This document shows, in pieces, positions 34,321 through 48,024 of a DNA stretch of 64,000 bases (position 1 is the stretch's first letter; each line of letters begins with the position of its first letter). Where the stretch lies: NCBI GenBank assembly GCA_013397455.1, contig VYZB01000330.1, positions 699,243 through 763,242 on the forward strand, given 5' to 3'. The notes below the pieces were generated by a model. That model had not been told where the DNA came from. It saw only the letters and a list, made by a program, of their open reading frames with translations, and searched no databases. Both the position numbers and the translations under genes were made by a program. The DNA is from Crotophaga sulcirostris. Its lineage: Eukaryota > Chordata > Aves > Cuculiformes > Crotophagidae.

Positions 34321-37300
34321 AAGAGGGCTATGAGGTGCCAGACGAGGACAACCAGAGAATTCACATCTGGATCAAAAATGCAGACCCAAACTGCAAAGAA
34401 TTTTTGGATGCAAAGCTTGTGTTTGACCTCTTTGAGGATGGAGCTGCCTGGATCTGAGCCTGTTTTTCATGAAAACAGGAATATTCTGATTTTTAGATAC
34501 CTCTGTGGTCTTTAATAGACCTATCACTAAACTATCAATGAGAAATTACACACAGCCCAACATAGCAATGTTTGGATCTGGGAGGCTGGCTCTTAACCCT
34601 CAGCATGACAGATACGTGCACTAGCCATAACCAGGGAGTTCTAATAGAGAGTAAGAACAATAAGAAAGTAAGCTTCCCTATATATATGTGTGCATATATC
34701 CAGATCAGTAACATGGAAGAAGCCTGAAGGCTTGAAATAAAACTTCTTGAAGTCCTGTTGTGAAGCTGGACGGTGCTCATTGTTGAGGTGCTCTGTTTGG
34801 CAGGGAAAGGTTTTCAGTGGTGTGCAGGGAAAACATCAGTCCTGCAAATGCTTAAGACACATGGTTATCTTTAATCATGCAGCCGGTCTGAGTGTCTTGA
34901 ACAAGACTGAGAGCACGTATAAAGAGAAGTCTATACATAACTGTCTTTTCAGGATGGGAGCTATATTTACAGCCTTTTCCAAGCCCTGGGGACTATTTTT
35001 GTAAGTAATATTACTCACGGACTATCCTATCGAGGGATATTTCTGTGAGCTTGTTTATAATTTTTTTTAATGCCTTCCATGCAAACTGTCAATAGTGCTT
35101 GTAAAGTATGCTGTTTTGGGAGGAGAAGTGACTACCAATAGGGTGCTACATTTCATGAGAAAAACACAGCCTGGTGCACAGAAATTGTTTAGTGTCTCAT
35201 CTGAGGGCAGCCAGTTACTGTATATAAATTAGTGTTGGAATTTCAATAGTGCCATTGACTGGAATATATTGTAACGGGGGGAGGAATCCTATGACTGGGG
35301 TGCTAAAGAAACCCATTAAGTTCAGAGCAGATTTGAATGTCGGCAGAATATTGCAGGGTAATGTGGTTCATTTTGCAATCTTCAATTACCTGCAAAACTG
35401 AAGGAAATTTTAAATGATATGGCAGATGCAGCATGGCTTTGTTTTCTGAATTACTGCTGTGCTTAACCGATGGAGCATAGCAACATGATTGCCCAAACCA
35501 GAGATTGCTCAATGGTTCGAGACCTTTTCCCAACAAAGTTCAGGCTGGTTTAAAGGAACAGTATTGTGATAAAAATTGCTTACTCTGTGTTAGTATGCTC
35601 TTTCATAAGATTTGGTTGTCACCCACATTCTTAAACCTAGGTAAACCAGATATTTTCATTTATTTTTCTCCTTTGGAACTGTTTGTTTTCCTTTTGAATT
35701 GCAATCCATCTGGGAATGAAACTCAGCTATACTATTTCACCTCCAGGTTCCAACCACCTGTACTTTCTGAATTTCATGCACTTGCTTAGAGTTGCTGAGT
35801 TTGAATTCCCACCGGGAGAGTAGTGGGTACAGGAGACACAAGTAGAATCCACACCATAGAAAGTACCTGTATTTGGCTAGTCCACCACAGATGAGGAGAT
35901 TTATACTTTTTCTGCTTGTAGCCTTTAGAAACTCAAAATGTTAGAAATCACGTTCCTCAACAATACTAAGGAGATGGAATTGGGTTGTAGCATGATACAA
36001 CTCTGTTAAAATACGATTTGATCTCTGGAGACTGCTGTGTATTAGTAAAGTCTTTCCTCCCAGCTATATTCTACACAGTAAGGTATCTCCAGAAGGAAAG
36101 ACACTCCATAAAAAGAACAATACAATTTGTCGGTATGAGCAACTCTGTTCACAGGCTAGACCATGAGATCATAATCTACTGTGAGTAAGGGTCAGTGTGT
36201 TTATTCATGGCTCTGTTTCAGTGAGTGACTCTGCGCTCACCTCCTGACTTGCCCAAGCAGCTGTCGGCCCCACTGTGTGGGTACGGTGGGAGGGAACACG
36301 GCTCCACCATTTCTCATTCTTTCGCCTTCCACCCACCTGAGACAGTGAGAGAAGCTGTGCAGCTCCATCTCCTCGTATCTAATGTTGGTTGCCTTGTCTC
36401 CTCCCTGTATTCTTGCTTGATACCATTAGCTGGGCCACAGCGTGACTCTTTCTAAACTATTGTATTTGGAACCAATTACTAAATCGTGCTGCTAAAAATA
36501 CTCCTAGCAACCATGTAATTGTGATGTGGGTGGATGAACTTTTTCTTTACACAGTACTGGTAGCCAATAAAACCTTGAGCCCATTCAGAAATCTTGAAAA
36601 AGAAAGGTAAAGCAAGAATGTAATCAGCAATGTTTAGTTCTCTGCTAGTCTTTTTTTCAACAAGAGGAACACACACACATACACAAAAGGATTATGAACA
36701 TGTGAACAGTGTGTATGAGCAGGCAGACACAAAGAATTTGCTGACAGTGACGTCCTTCACTAGGACAACATGTCTAGAACAAACCATTGTGACACAAAAT
36801 GAATGATGTTCAAGGAAAAAAGACAGGTAAACATCCCTGAAATGGTGTTGTTTTAATATATGGATTTTCTTTGCAGAATGATACTGGGAATAATTCCTCC
36901 CAAATCAGCAATGCAAACCCAATTACAAATAGGAGTTCTGAGTCCTCCCGCACAGTACAGACAACGCAAACTATTTGTGAATAGAATGCATACATTTAAC
37001 AGTGATGTAGAATTACATTTGTGGCAGTCAAAGTTAGGCTCATTGCTTCAATAACTGCATGGACGAAAAAATAAATAAACTCTAACCAAATTCTAACTAT
37101 GGTTTAGATATGCTTTTTCTTTGTCAGGACTTTGTCTATGAGATCTATCACAGCATTCTTTTTGAGTAGCAAAGGTATAGAAAATGTAAGAGCTAGCACT
37201 TCAGAAATACATTTTATTTCAGCACAAAGTGAGTGAAATAGGACAAATCCAACTGGAAAACCGCATCAGCTTTGCAGAGGCAACATAGTTCCAGGCTCAT

Positions 37301-37953
37301 GTTAACTGGATAAGGCATTCTGGGTGCTCAGACTGCCTTTGTAACCCTCACACAGAAGGTTCAAAACTCTGAATTTCACAAGGACCCATGTTCTTATGTA
37401 CTCTGCCCCCAGGCTCACCCTTCGTATCAATCATTGACTGCAGCTGGAGCCCAGGCAGTGCCCGAGAACTGCAGGAATGTCAGGACTTTTGTGTGGAATT
37501 TCACCAGCGCAAGCCAGTTGTAGTCTCTGTTTGTGAATGAATCAGCCAAATTTGTAAGTCCCTACATTCAGCTTGGTGGCATCACTTTGTTCAGATGTAA
37601 TGTGGATGACTTTTGAACATCACAGTCAACTGATTCCAAAATTTTAGGAAAAGTTTTTAGGCATCTGTGGACAGTGCCCTTCTGACACATGAAGTTCTGG
37701 CATCTGATGAGGGCATCCAGCAACCTTCAGTTTGGCCTGTAATTATCAAGGGCCTGGAACAGTAGCTGTGAGTATCTCCCAGCATAACAATACCCCACCA
37801 CAGCTCTGCCCTTCCTGCCACAGACACCCTGAATGATTCATGCTCCAGACAGAACAAGAAGGCAGGGAGGAACACATGCACATTCAAAGCCCTTGGCTTG
37901 GTGCAGAAAATGAGGGACTCTGGAACTAGTGAGGACAAGGGTAGCTTCCCAAA
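34321..37953. other. LATS2 5' intergenic, no gene seen
   Basis: About 3.6 kb with no recognised gene or mobile element. The frame at 34330-34459, just beyond the CR1, has a protein-like acidic composition but no known family. A short TA/TG alternating patch lies at about 34678-34698. Confidence 0.55.
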
Positions 37954-38550
37954 ATCATGGGATTATAGAATAGTTTGGATTGGAAGAGAACAGGAAATTC
38001 ATCTAGGCCAACTGCCCCTGCAGTGAGCAGGGACATCTTCAACTAGATCAGGTTGCTTAGAGTGACATCCAACCTGACCTTGAATGTTTCCAAGCATGGG
38101 GCATCTACAACCTCTCTGGAAAACCTGTTCCAGTGTTTCACCACCCTCAGCGAGAAAAAAATCTTGCTTACATCTAGCCTAAATTTCTCTTTTAGTTTAA
38201 AGCCATTACCCCTTGTCCTATTGCTGCAGACCCTGCTAAAAGGTTTCCCCCTATCTTTCCTAGAAGCTCCCTTTAAGTATTGAAAGACCACAATAAAGTC
38301 TCCTCAGAGTCTTCTCTGAACTCCAACTCTCTCAGCCTCTCTTCATAGCAAAGGTGTTCCAGGCCTTTGATCATTTTTGTGGCCCTTCTCTGAACCCGCT
38401 TCAACAGGCCCATGTCTTTCCTGTGCTGAGGGCTCCAGAGCTGGATGCAGTATTCCAAGTGTGGCCTCATCAGAGCAGGGTAAAGGGGCAGAATCTCCTC
38501 CCTTGACCTGCTGCCAACGCTTCTTTTGAGGCAGCGCAGGATATGGCTGT
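37954..38550 (-). repeat. CR1 LINE 3' fragment, ~600 bp
   Basis: Antisense CR1 from ATCATGGGATTATAGAATAG to about GGATATGGCTG. On the minus strand it still encodes ORF2 C-terminal blocks such as MRPHLEYCIQLWSPQHRKDM and YEERLREL, but in broken frames. It shares the CAGTGAGCAGGGACATCTTC variant with the intronic copy at 11212. Confidence 0.96.
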
Positions 38551-41500
38551 GTGAAGAGGAAAAAAAATTGAGGGAGCTGTGAGGAACTCCTACTCTGAAG
38601 GAACAAATGAGGTGCTTTTCTTCTCCCGTGCACTGGAAAAGAAACTACAAAAGAATTCCCTAAGCCACGAGTATGGAGATGAGTGTTTGGCACTAGGAAA
38701 CTCCTAGAGGAATACAGGATGGGAAAGCATCATCAGAGCACACGGGGAGGAATGAGCCACATACGTAGCCTGCAAACTGCTCCCTGCCCCATGCACACAC
38801 ATGGACACATACCAGTGCAAGGACATTTTTCAACCATGAGACCATCCAAGACTTCAGAAAGGTGATTCTCTACTGAAACATTTCATGTTGATTTGGGAGA
38901 GGGAGTGGTAGCCAGGTCTGTTGAACTAAAGACAGGATAGATCAACTTTTTTCCATTCCCTGTCCTACTTTGGGACTGTCAGCAAACCATTTCACTTCTC
39001 TGCTTCAGTTTCCCTGCCCCTAAAGGAAAGAGGAATGATTCTCATGTCTTGGAAAGACTAGGAAATCTCTGGATTAATAGCTTCTTCTGTGAGCTAACAT
39101 TATGTTAAATTGATGTCTCAAAACCCAGTGTCATAATTTAGTGTTAATTTAAAAGACAGCTGTGTTTGTTTCTCTGGCAATTTACTGTACCTATTTAGAA
39201 GGCCTGGCATTAAAGTCCTAGGTAGCTCTTCCCATGAGAAAATGATATATTTTTTAAAGTATCTATTGAATTTGCATTTTGACCAATCTATCAATTTAAA
39301 AACTGTTGGCTGCTACGGAATTTCCAGTGTCATCTCTACAATAAAGGACATATTTTGAAATGAGTTTATCAAAGAAAAGGTCTTTCATATGTTTCAGCTG
39401 TTAACCTGAATCCAGTGTTTTGTTGTTTTCTGTTACCAGATTTAAGTGCAGGAGAAGAAATGTCCTATATCCTGTAATATATTTGGTTTATGGAAAATCT
39501 GAAATCTGGAAAGTAGAAAAAAAAAGTGTCTCATTTCACTGAGAGTATAGAAATAAGTTATTATGCCAACATAAAATGACGCATGCTTTGTCTATTATGT
39601 AGCTCCTACATAGGGGAAATGTGAGATTTTTCAGATAAGACCCTGGAAGAAGAGACAAAAATGACTCATGTGACAGAGGCTGCAATCTACTCAAATGAAG
39701 CCCAAAATAGCAGCAAACAAAACTCTCTTGACTATGGGCGCTTTCAGTTAGTTACCTGCTTGTGATTAATGCCTGGTCACTAAAGCTAAATGTCACATTC
39801 CCTCAAAGCACCACTAGAAACATACCTACCAGACACCTCACCAGAGCAACCTGATAGATAATTGCCAACAGGGAGAGAAAATGTCATACAGATGCAGCAG
39901 TCACAGCGGGGGGGGAGGGAATGCACACAACTCACATCCTCAGGGTTAGTTTGGAACCCACATCCATTTGGTTGCAAACCAGACTGAGTCACGAGCATTT
40001 TACAACAATTACTCCTAACCTTTCCCAGAGCAAAAGCCAAGACCATTTCAGAAAGCCTCAAAGTGTCCCCATCTTGGAAACCTATCAAGGTCCTTCCTCA
40101 GGACAAGAAGGTATGGCTAGAGAGAATAAATGTACTAACAAAGGATTTCAACTGCAAGGGCTGTCAGTCCAGTATCCTTGGAAAATAAAACTAGACAGGC
40201 TTTACCCATCTCAGCTTACAAACATAAAAATGGTTGCCTCCCAGCTAAAGGGTAGAACTGAGTCAGAAGTTAGCACTTTTTATAGGCTGCCTTATCAAAA
40301 GCAATACAAGGAAAAGCGATACTTCAGAGAAGGACAAGAAAGTGTTAGATTAGATATCATTTGAACACATTTTGGGTTCCCAACATAGTGCATGGCTTGG
40401 GATACATGTGGGACTCAAAAGAAACCATTCATCTTCTGAGATATTGTTGGATCTGCCAGAGTCTGTAAAAGCAGGGAAGTATAGTTGGAAGATTATCAAA
40501 AAAATAGTGACCATGGTAATAAGCTTTGGATCACATCTTTCAACACGACTTGGATCTTTCCCTGTAAGCTTTGTTATTATGACTAAAGCAGCTCAAAAGG
40601 AAAAAAAAAATAACAGCAATTAATTTCAACTGATTAAGTTCGGAGAGAAAACAGGACATGGCATAGAGTAAAGGCAGGATAGAAAGATGGAATAGAAAAA
40701 TGGGCACTGGCATGTGTTCAGAAGTACTATTAATGTGTATTCGAAGACAATTAAAATAATAGTACAGATGGGCAAGGAAGTACAACCACGGATAAGAAAA
40801 AGACACGGAGTGCAGAGGAAGAGAACTAGACAGATTGTAGACTGACATCAGTAACGCACAAGCAAAAATGGGTGAACCAATATAAAACATGGAAGTCAAA
40901 CTGTAAGGGATTGAACTATGTACATTCATATATTCTAGACAGATGCAGTGAAGGAGAGCACAGTGGAAACAAGGAGAGATGGGAGCTATAGACAGGAGTG
41001 GTGAGATTTAAAAAAAAAAAAGAAACTATTTGTACTTCTGTTTTTAAAAATCCAGCTTTTGTATCACAGTGTGGGAAGTAGGGGACAGAAATGACTATAG
41101 GTTAAAAGAAGAAACAGAATTAAGACCATGCTAACACAAGGCAGCTGCACAAGTGGGACAGCTATGAAATGAGAACATTCCAGAAAAGCATGGAGCAAGT
41201 ATCAGATAGTCTTGCTGTATGTGATGGTGCACTGAAAGGCTGCAATTGCTCTTTAAAAAAACCACATAATAAGGGACCACTTCTTCAGAGCAGAGATTAC
41301 ATCTCTACAGATCAGACAGACAAAGAAGTTAAATCGTGAAACACATCTGGGCTGTCAGAATGTTCCCAAGGAATACAACAATGCAACAGCAAAGTCAGGA
41401 CAAGAATCCTCATCTCCTGAATTACTGTCAGCAACTAGACCATACTGTCAGTAAAAAAAAATAAAGAGGATGCAAAACATAAACAGTCAAGGGGATGTCC

Positions 41501-43159
41501 AGTTTCTCAGTTCCAGGCTATTACCTGGACACAAAGTTCTAGGGAAAATCTGTAAGGTTTAGGCCTTGCCCTAGGTAGTCCACAGAAATTCAGATCGTGG
41601 CTGCCTCTCTTTGACACACAGTAATTTTCCAGTGGTGCTGTAAGCCTATTGCTGCTTCTTATTTTCCTAAATAAATTGGCTTTTCATGGTGACTGTGCCA
41701 ACTGAGCTGGCCTTCTGTTGCCATACCTGCCACATCTGCAAGACAGCGCTGAGCAGCCGTACAGCGCAGTGGGGCGCAGCGGCAGCCACTGGCTTGCAGT
41801 GTCTCCTGAGCTCAGAGCACAGTGGGGTTGCAGCACCCTCCTCTTCAAAGCCTGCCCACAGCAACGGGATGTTCTCAGAGCTCCTGCTGAGCCCAGCACT
41901 TAGCCACCACATTTCTGGCTCTATAAGAAATGGCCTGAGAGCTGAGCAGTTGCGTGGTGCAGTTGTGAGGGGCAGGACTCCAGGGGAAGCCTGCCCTGTT
42001 TGGCTTGCCTGCAGGAAGAAAGTGGGATAGCATGCAACTTGGCAAGGCATCTCAAAACAGCATAAGAAGCTCCAGTCAACAAATCCTAAATATTTTCTTG
42101 AGGCAGAGAGAAAGATACAGAATACAGGAAAAGCAACAGTCACACCTCTGTGTACTCTGGGATCTGAGATCCTGTGTGCTTTGTGCTTGTTTACATATCT
42201 TTATCAGCAAAGAAGGACACTAGAAAACTGAGAGAAGATATTTACTATTGTTTATGAGGTGAGTGACTTGCTGGAGTAAAATAATTGCCCTGAATCATAT
42301 AGATCAGTTGGTATAAACACAGGCAGAATGGAAGGATAGGGGTAGCTATTGCCTGACCTTTGCAACAGAAACACAAAATTGCATGTTGGGATTTGTCATC
42401 TGCATGTGCCACAGGTCCATTTTAAAGATAAGTTTTTATGGAAATCAGGTTTGGGATTATAGCCCCTAAAAAGATGGAGGAAAATTCTGAGAGCCCTGCA
42501 TAGGAGAAATCCCCAGCTGTCCATAGTGCTCTACTAGAGTATCATCACAGAAGAATATAATATGAAAACAGCATCCAAACTGAGAGATTTTCCACTCTAA
42601 AAATGCTTCACCACCACATGTTCCTGTTTGATGACTATCATTATCTCTGCACGTCTCCTGGTCTTCCACACAGTCTTTCAACCTACATCTATTTTGAACT
42701 TTCTTCCCACACCAGCCACTGCTTTTAGCTCACTTCAGAAATACACACTTACTTGTTTAAGATACTCCACAGCAGTCCTAAACATACTTCCAATTTTTAG
42801 GTATTTTCTTTCAGTCTCTGCTATATGTTACCTTTGCATGCTGTGCCAGAACTCATAAAATCTCAACTCCATGATTAACGAAAAAAGGCTCTGAATGTCA
42901 GGGGTGGCTTTTATTCATCACCAGTTGCTAAAACTGCAGGTTGGATAGTACACGATTTGCAAATAATTAAAATACAGAGTGTGGTTATAATGAGAATCAT
43001 CATTCTGAGTCTGTAACTTAAATGAGTAAAGTCTTCTATAAGTCTTGGAATGTGAATATGAATAGAAATACTATTGTACTGTAAATCTAAGTGAACAGAG
43101 ACACAGAGGTCACAACAAATTGTTTTAAAGTGGCATCTCATGACAGCATGTAAAACACC

Positions 43160-43292
43160 TCAAGTGGCCCTTGCTTTTCTATCACCATGACTACAAATGT
43201 TCTCTGTGCCCTGGCCATTTCTCGCTTCAGGTACTGTATGTTATTTACAGTTGCTCTCCATGCTCCTTTGTGCTCCCTTTAGCCTAACAAAG
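43160..43292 (+). repeat. Direct repeat, copy 1
   Basis: A segment of about 130 bp starting AAGTGGCCCTTGCTTTTCTA and ending near TAGCCTAACAAAG, repeated about 0.9 kb downstream with substitutions and small gaps. It does not look like CR1; the family is unknown. Confidence 0.75.
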
Positions 43293-44061
43293 TCCATCTA
43301 ATTGCTCTTCCATCTATTTTCCACTGCTCATATAATCACATGTAACTCAAATGCTCTAACACACTCTGCAATGCCAACCCACTGGTGTATATGTAGCAAG
43401 CAGGCTAGCTCATGAATTTCTATGCACCCCAGATTTGCGTAGCCATCCTTCGGGTACATAGTGATAGGGGTGTGCCAATTTAGAAGTTACTTTTTAAGAA
43501 GCCTTGTGCAATGTTGTGAAATGCAAGCCAAGACCATGTTTGTGTGCAATGAGCATTCTCTAGGCTGCTTGGAATTTCACAGTTACTGCTGTCCTTCACT
43601 TTGTGTCTATTTGAAACATCATGGTAAATCCTCGTCTTGGCAAATGAAAGGAGGTGTGCACAGAGTAGGTAACACCAAATGGCAGTACTGGTGTACTTGG
43701 AGTTGTTTGCCTGGTGGCCCCTGAAACACAGCACTTCTGATCGTTCCACTCCCCTCTCCAATGCTCCTGATCATTTCTGCCTGCACCTTTCCAGTAGGGA
43801 AATGTGTCCATGACTGTCCAATTTCATATCCCTATAGGTTTTTAATTTTCTTCTCCTGAAATCCTCACTGCTATTACATATTCATTCTGCCTCAAATCAC
43901 TTTTTTCAGTATAAAAGTATCAGTTCTCTCTAGCTCCGCTTTCACTATCTCCTCTATTTCATCTGGCCTTAGGGAGTTTTTTCTTTTCTTTCATTTTATT
44001 TCATATAACCCATCTCTCATTAAAGGCCTAATCTGAAGTTTCTCACTATATTCTTCTTCTT

Positions 44062-44194
44062 GAAGTGGCCCTTGCTTTTCTATTACCATGACTACAATTC
44101 TTCTCTGTGCTCTGGCCGTTACTTGTTTCAGCTACTGTAATTCACTGACAAGCTACTCCTCAGGCTCTTCTGTACTCCCTGTAGCCTAACCAAA
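44062..44194 (+). repeat. Direct repeat, copy 2
   Basis: The second copy, starting GAAGTGGCCCTTGCTTTTCT and ending TAGCCTAACCAAA. It shares the CTCTGTGC(C/T)CTGGCC core with copy 1, in the same orientation. Confidence 0.75.
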
Positions 44195-45537
44195 TGTTAT
44201 TAATCTACTTTCTCCTCCCTCACACTTTAAATGATACCGTCTTGTTTCTTACTCTTGTCACTGTCTCCCACCTCCTCACTTCTCAGAGCCTTTCTTTGCT
44301 TTTGCCCTGTTGCTTCTGTTGTTTCCTGTGTACCTTCCAATGCTCTTCTGCCACAATACCTATTGGCACCTCCCAGCCTCTGTTCTGTCTTTGTTTTTGT
44401 AGCTGTGTGAGTTGAAGTAATATCAGTTTTACAGGAAGGAGAACTTGCACACAGATTCCTTGACTCCTAAAGGTCATCTATGAGGTCCATGACAGATTGC
44501 AGAAGAAACCCCAGTGCTTCTGAGTGGCATCCAGTCATTCAGCTCAGGACTCCCCCTATCCAGATCTGTCCTTCAGACATCCTGCCCTGGTGATTCTCGG
44601 TCTCCACAAGATCCATTTTTTCCCTCAGGACAATTGCCTCATGTTTTTTTCTTGACCGTGTTTGACCCTGAATTCTTTGGGAATGAGATTAGTGGCTTTG
44701 TATTTGCAAAGCACCCAGTTCACCTTTATAGCACCATATAAATGCTTAGCCCTTCATAATTATAGTAGCCAGTGACTTAGACATGCTGTACTCAGGGAGG
44801 AAGCAGACAGATTTCTGTGCGTCACGCAGAGGAAAGAGACAGACTGTGTTTGCTCGTTAATTAAAACATTTCAGTGACTTTAGCTTGAGCAATATAAAAC
44901 TGCCTTGGATAGCCTAAATGTGCCTCAATTAAGATTTCAGATAAAATCTCCTGCCAGAACTGAGAAGATGCCCTGGTAACGGTAATGGTCAGGGCAAAGT
45001 GCTGGCTCGGAAGCATGGGAACAGAAAGCACAACCCTGTCTGCCCCCTCACTTTCTGCAGCTCAAGGGACAAATATCCTCAGAAACCTCTTTATGCCTTA
45101 AAGGATAAAAAATCTCCATCGTTTTTCTGGATTTATTGTTTTAACAGGTTCAGAGACCCTTGGCTCTCCTTACACTAAATTACCGCAGTGTTGACTGTGG
45201 TAATGGTAGCTTCCATCCCAAACCAAGAGTATTCCCATGAGGCCACAATGTGTTAATCCCATGTAGCACCCAACTGTCTCTTTGACGGTTGTTTTTCATA
45301 ATTATGGAACTGGGCAAGGTATGGATCAGCCTTGGCCCACATCGCTATACCTGGCCTCACCATAACCAGAGTCAGGGAATGAATATCAAGTACATTTATT
45401 ATGGTTGTACTTTTATTTACTAATATACCATGAAAGTGAGAAGTGCCAGAATAATCTATACTATACAAATCTCTGGTCATTGTCTACCCATTCAGAGCTG
45501 GAGCAGGCTGTCCAGAGCGGCTGTAGGGCCTCCATTT

Positions 45538-46026
45538 GCGTGCATAGGAAGGACATGGATCTGTTCGAGCGAGTCCAGAGGAGGGCCACGAGGATGGTTG
45601 GAGGGGTGGAGCACCTCCCATATGAGGACAGGCTGAGATAGTTGGGCTCCTTTAGCCTAGAGAAGAGAAGGCTCCAGGGAAACCTTGTAGCAGCCTTTCA
45701 GTACTGAAAGGTGGCTACAGTAAAGCTGGGGAGGGGCTCTTTAACAGGGAGTGCAGGAATAGGATGAAGGGTAATGGTTTTAAGCTGAAAGAGGGGAGAT
45801 TTAGATGAGATATTAGGAAGAATTTTATTACTGTGAGGGTGGAACAGGTTGCCCAGAGAAGTTGTGGATGCTCCATCCCTGGAGGTGTTCAAGGCCAGGT
45901 TGGATGACACTTTGCGCAGCCTGGTATGGTGTGAGGTGTCCCTGCCCATGGCAGGGGGGGTTGGAACTGGACAGTCCTAAAGGTCCCTTCCAACCGAAAC
46001 CACTCTATCATTCTATGATTCTGTGA
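45538..46026 (+). repeat. CR1 LINE 3' fragment, ~490 bp
   Basis: Plus-oriented CR1 from about GCATAGGAAGGACATGGATC, through GAGGACAGGCTGAGA and the AGGTTGCCCAGAGAAGTTGT block, to the tail ATTCTATGATTCTGTGA. The ORF2 C-terminal frame is broken by stops and indels. Confidence 0.96.
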
Positions 46027-46134
46027 TCTGACTGGACTTAATCCTGGCTTTAAGTGACCCTGCTTGAGCAGGGGTTTGCCCTAGATCACCCTGAGAGGTC
46101 CCTTCCAACCTCAGATATTCCATGATTCTGTGAG
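46027..46134 (+). repeat. Second CR1 LINE 3' end, in tandem
   Basis: Directly after the previous tail lies a different CR1 3' end: GACCCTGCTTGAGCAGGGGT, GAGAGGTCCCTTCCAACCTC, tail CCATGATTCTGTGA. This is the older subfamily also seen at 62280-62722. Confidence 0.85.
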
Positions 46135-48024
46135 CTGGGGCCTACCAGGTTTGTATTACCTGCCTCCATAAGTTCCTCCCAGGCAGCAAAGAGAACTTCT
46201 ACACGGGATGCAAAACCCTTTGTCTGAAATCAAAGCAGGGTGGGAGAAGAAGGACCCCTATTCATCCTGTAACGAAAGTTCAGCTGGAGAATTGTTCTTT
46301 TCCTAACCTTATTCTCCTTTTCATATTTTTGATGACCAGCACTTAGGTACCCAGAGTACGACAGGCTGAATATATTCATAGTCTGAGCATTCTGAAAGCA
46401 CACTCTGAGGCAGTTTCCTCTCACACTGCCACACCATTGAAGGCAGCCCTGACCTTCGGGACCACCCTCTTCAGGAATGGAGGGTTATTCAGCCTGCATC
46501 CTGTTTGAGAACCACACGCCCCTCCTGAGCAGCCGGCTCACCGCTGGAGCCAAGGTCTGAACTTTTGTTTCACAGCGTTCCTGCTGCAGAGCCTCACTCA
46601 TAAAGCAACTGATTGTAAGAGTGTGACCCACTCTTCCCAGTGCTGGGGCAGAATTGAGCTCCCTCTGGGTGTAAGTGGCTAAAGTAAGACTGGTCCCACA
46701 AACCTACAGGCAGAGGAGTCAGCAGCTTGGCTGGCATCAGAAAGAAAACACATCCTTGGGGTATAGCCCTGCATATCTTTTAACCTCGGATGAATCTGTG
46801 TAGGAAGCAGCAATCTGGCTCCTGCTAATCCTTATTCAAGCTAAACCCTTTGAAGTCCATCTTGGCATTTTTTGCCAAGTCGGTGAAACGTTTTGACAGC
46901 AACTGCTTTCCTTTTCCCCAAAACAACAACTGGCTCTTGTTCTGCCTATTTTAAGCCTGAAAAAACCTTCATCACATTTCCATCTTGCTCTGCATTACAA
47001 TGAGAGAACACCGTTGCCACCACAATTTCTCTCACACACGAATACACAGACTCATTGCAGACAAATCTCCTTCTTCCCAGTGCCCAGCCCTTTTGGGTTG
47101 AGAGTAGTGTCTGTCCTGGGTTTTGTGCTGGTCCCAGTGAGAGGCTGGAGAAAGAGAGAGAGCAGGTTGCAGAGCAGAGAGGAGACCGTGCTTGCCATTC
47201 TTCATGCCGAGGAGAGTCAAACCAGTCCTTCCTTACAGGGAATCAAAGTAGTGTAAGGCTGGGAAGGATCCAGTTTAGGCTGTCCCTCTGCACTATGGCA
47301 GATTTTTTAGTCTTAAAAACTACAGTGCAAAGATTCCACACATTTCTTCTTGCAGCTTCGTGCAGTGTTTCATGTTGTGGAGGCTCTGACTTGAGGTTAC
47401 TCTGTGTCCAGATGTGCTAGATGTTTTCTTTTCCTGCCCAGAAAAATTGCCTGCACAGATTTTTGAGGATTGGCTGCACAGGAGCTTGGATAGGAAGGCT
47501 ACACATGTGGAAAACCTGGACGTATCCCCAGGACCTCTGCTGACCTATTGTGCAATCTGTGTGCAGGAAGCCTGACCAGGAAGCACTGATCTTGTTCTAC
47601 TGATGGGATGCAGTTGCTCAGTGAACGCACAGTAAATTCACAATGTCCAAAAAGCGTGGGATTTACTACATATAAGCAACACCTCTGATTACAGAATCAG
47701 AGAGGAAGTACTGGATTTACTGCATGGGCACTGCAGAACACAACAGAAGCTGAAACTATGATCCTGAAGACACACAATAACAACTGTGTGATTCCCAGGG
47801 TATCAGACACCAACATTGCTGTGGTATCTTGAGTCCTGCTTCGAGTCACATTGATCTTTTGTGGACTGGCCCAGCCCTCCTGGGCCTCTACCTTCTCATT
47901 CTTCCCCAGTTATTTTTTTTCCTCCATATTAGGCTCACTAAGGGAGTATGTATTCTTGGGGGGACACCCTGGACACAAGCAGGGCAGCCTGATGTTGCCT
48001 GCAGGGCGTGACACACTCACACTT
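46135..48024. other. Intergenic, no gene seen
   Basis: About 1.9 kb between CR1 copies. Overlapping short frames around 47014-47420 show no recognisable domain. No RNA gene or mobile element was identified. Confidence 0.55.

Larger units (their letters stand above)
38551..45537. other. Intergenic, no gene seen
   Basis: About 7 kb without a recognised gene. It contains a diverged direct repeat (43160-43292 and 44062-44194) and a GC-richer patch at about 41690-42020 with open frames on both strands. The longest frames (39921-40364 plus; 41667-42143 minus) have no recognisable domains. Confidence 0.55.

Noticed and set aside
39921..40364. A 147-codon plus-strand frame in intergenic DNA.
   Set aside because: No domain, signal or splice context is recognisable; one such frame in 64 kb is not surprising.
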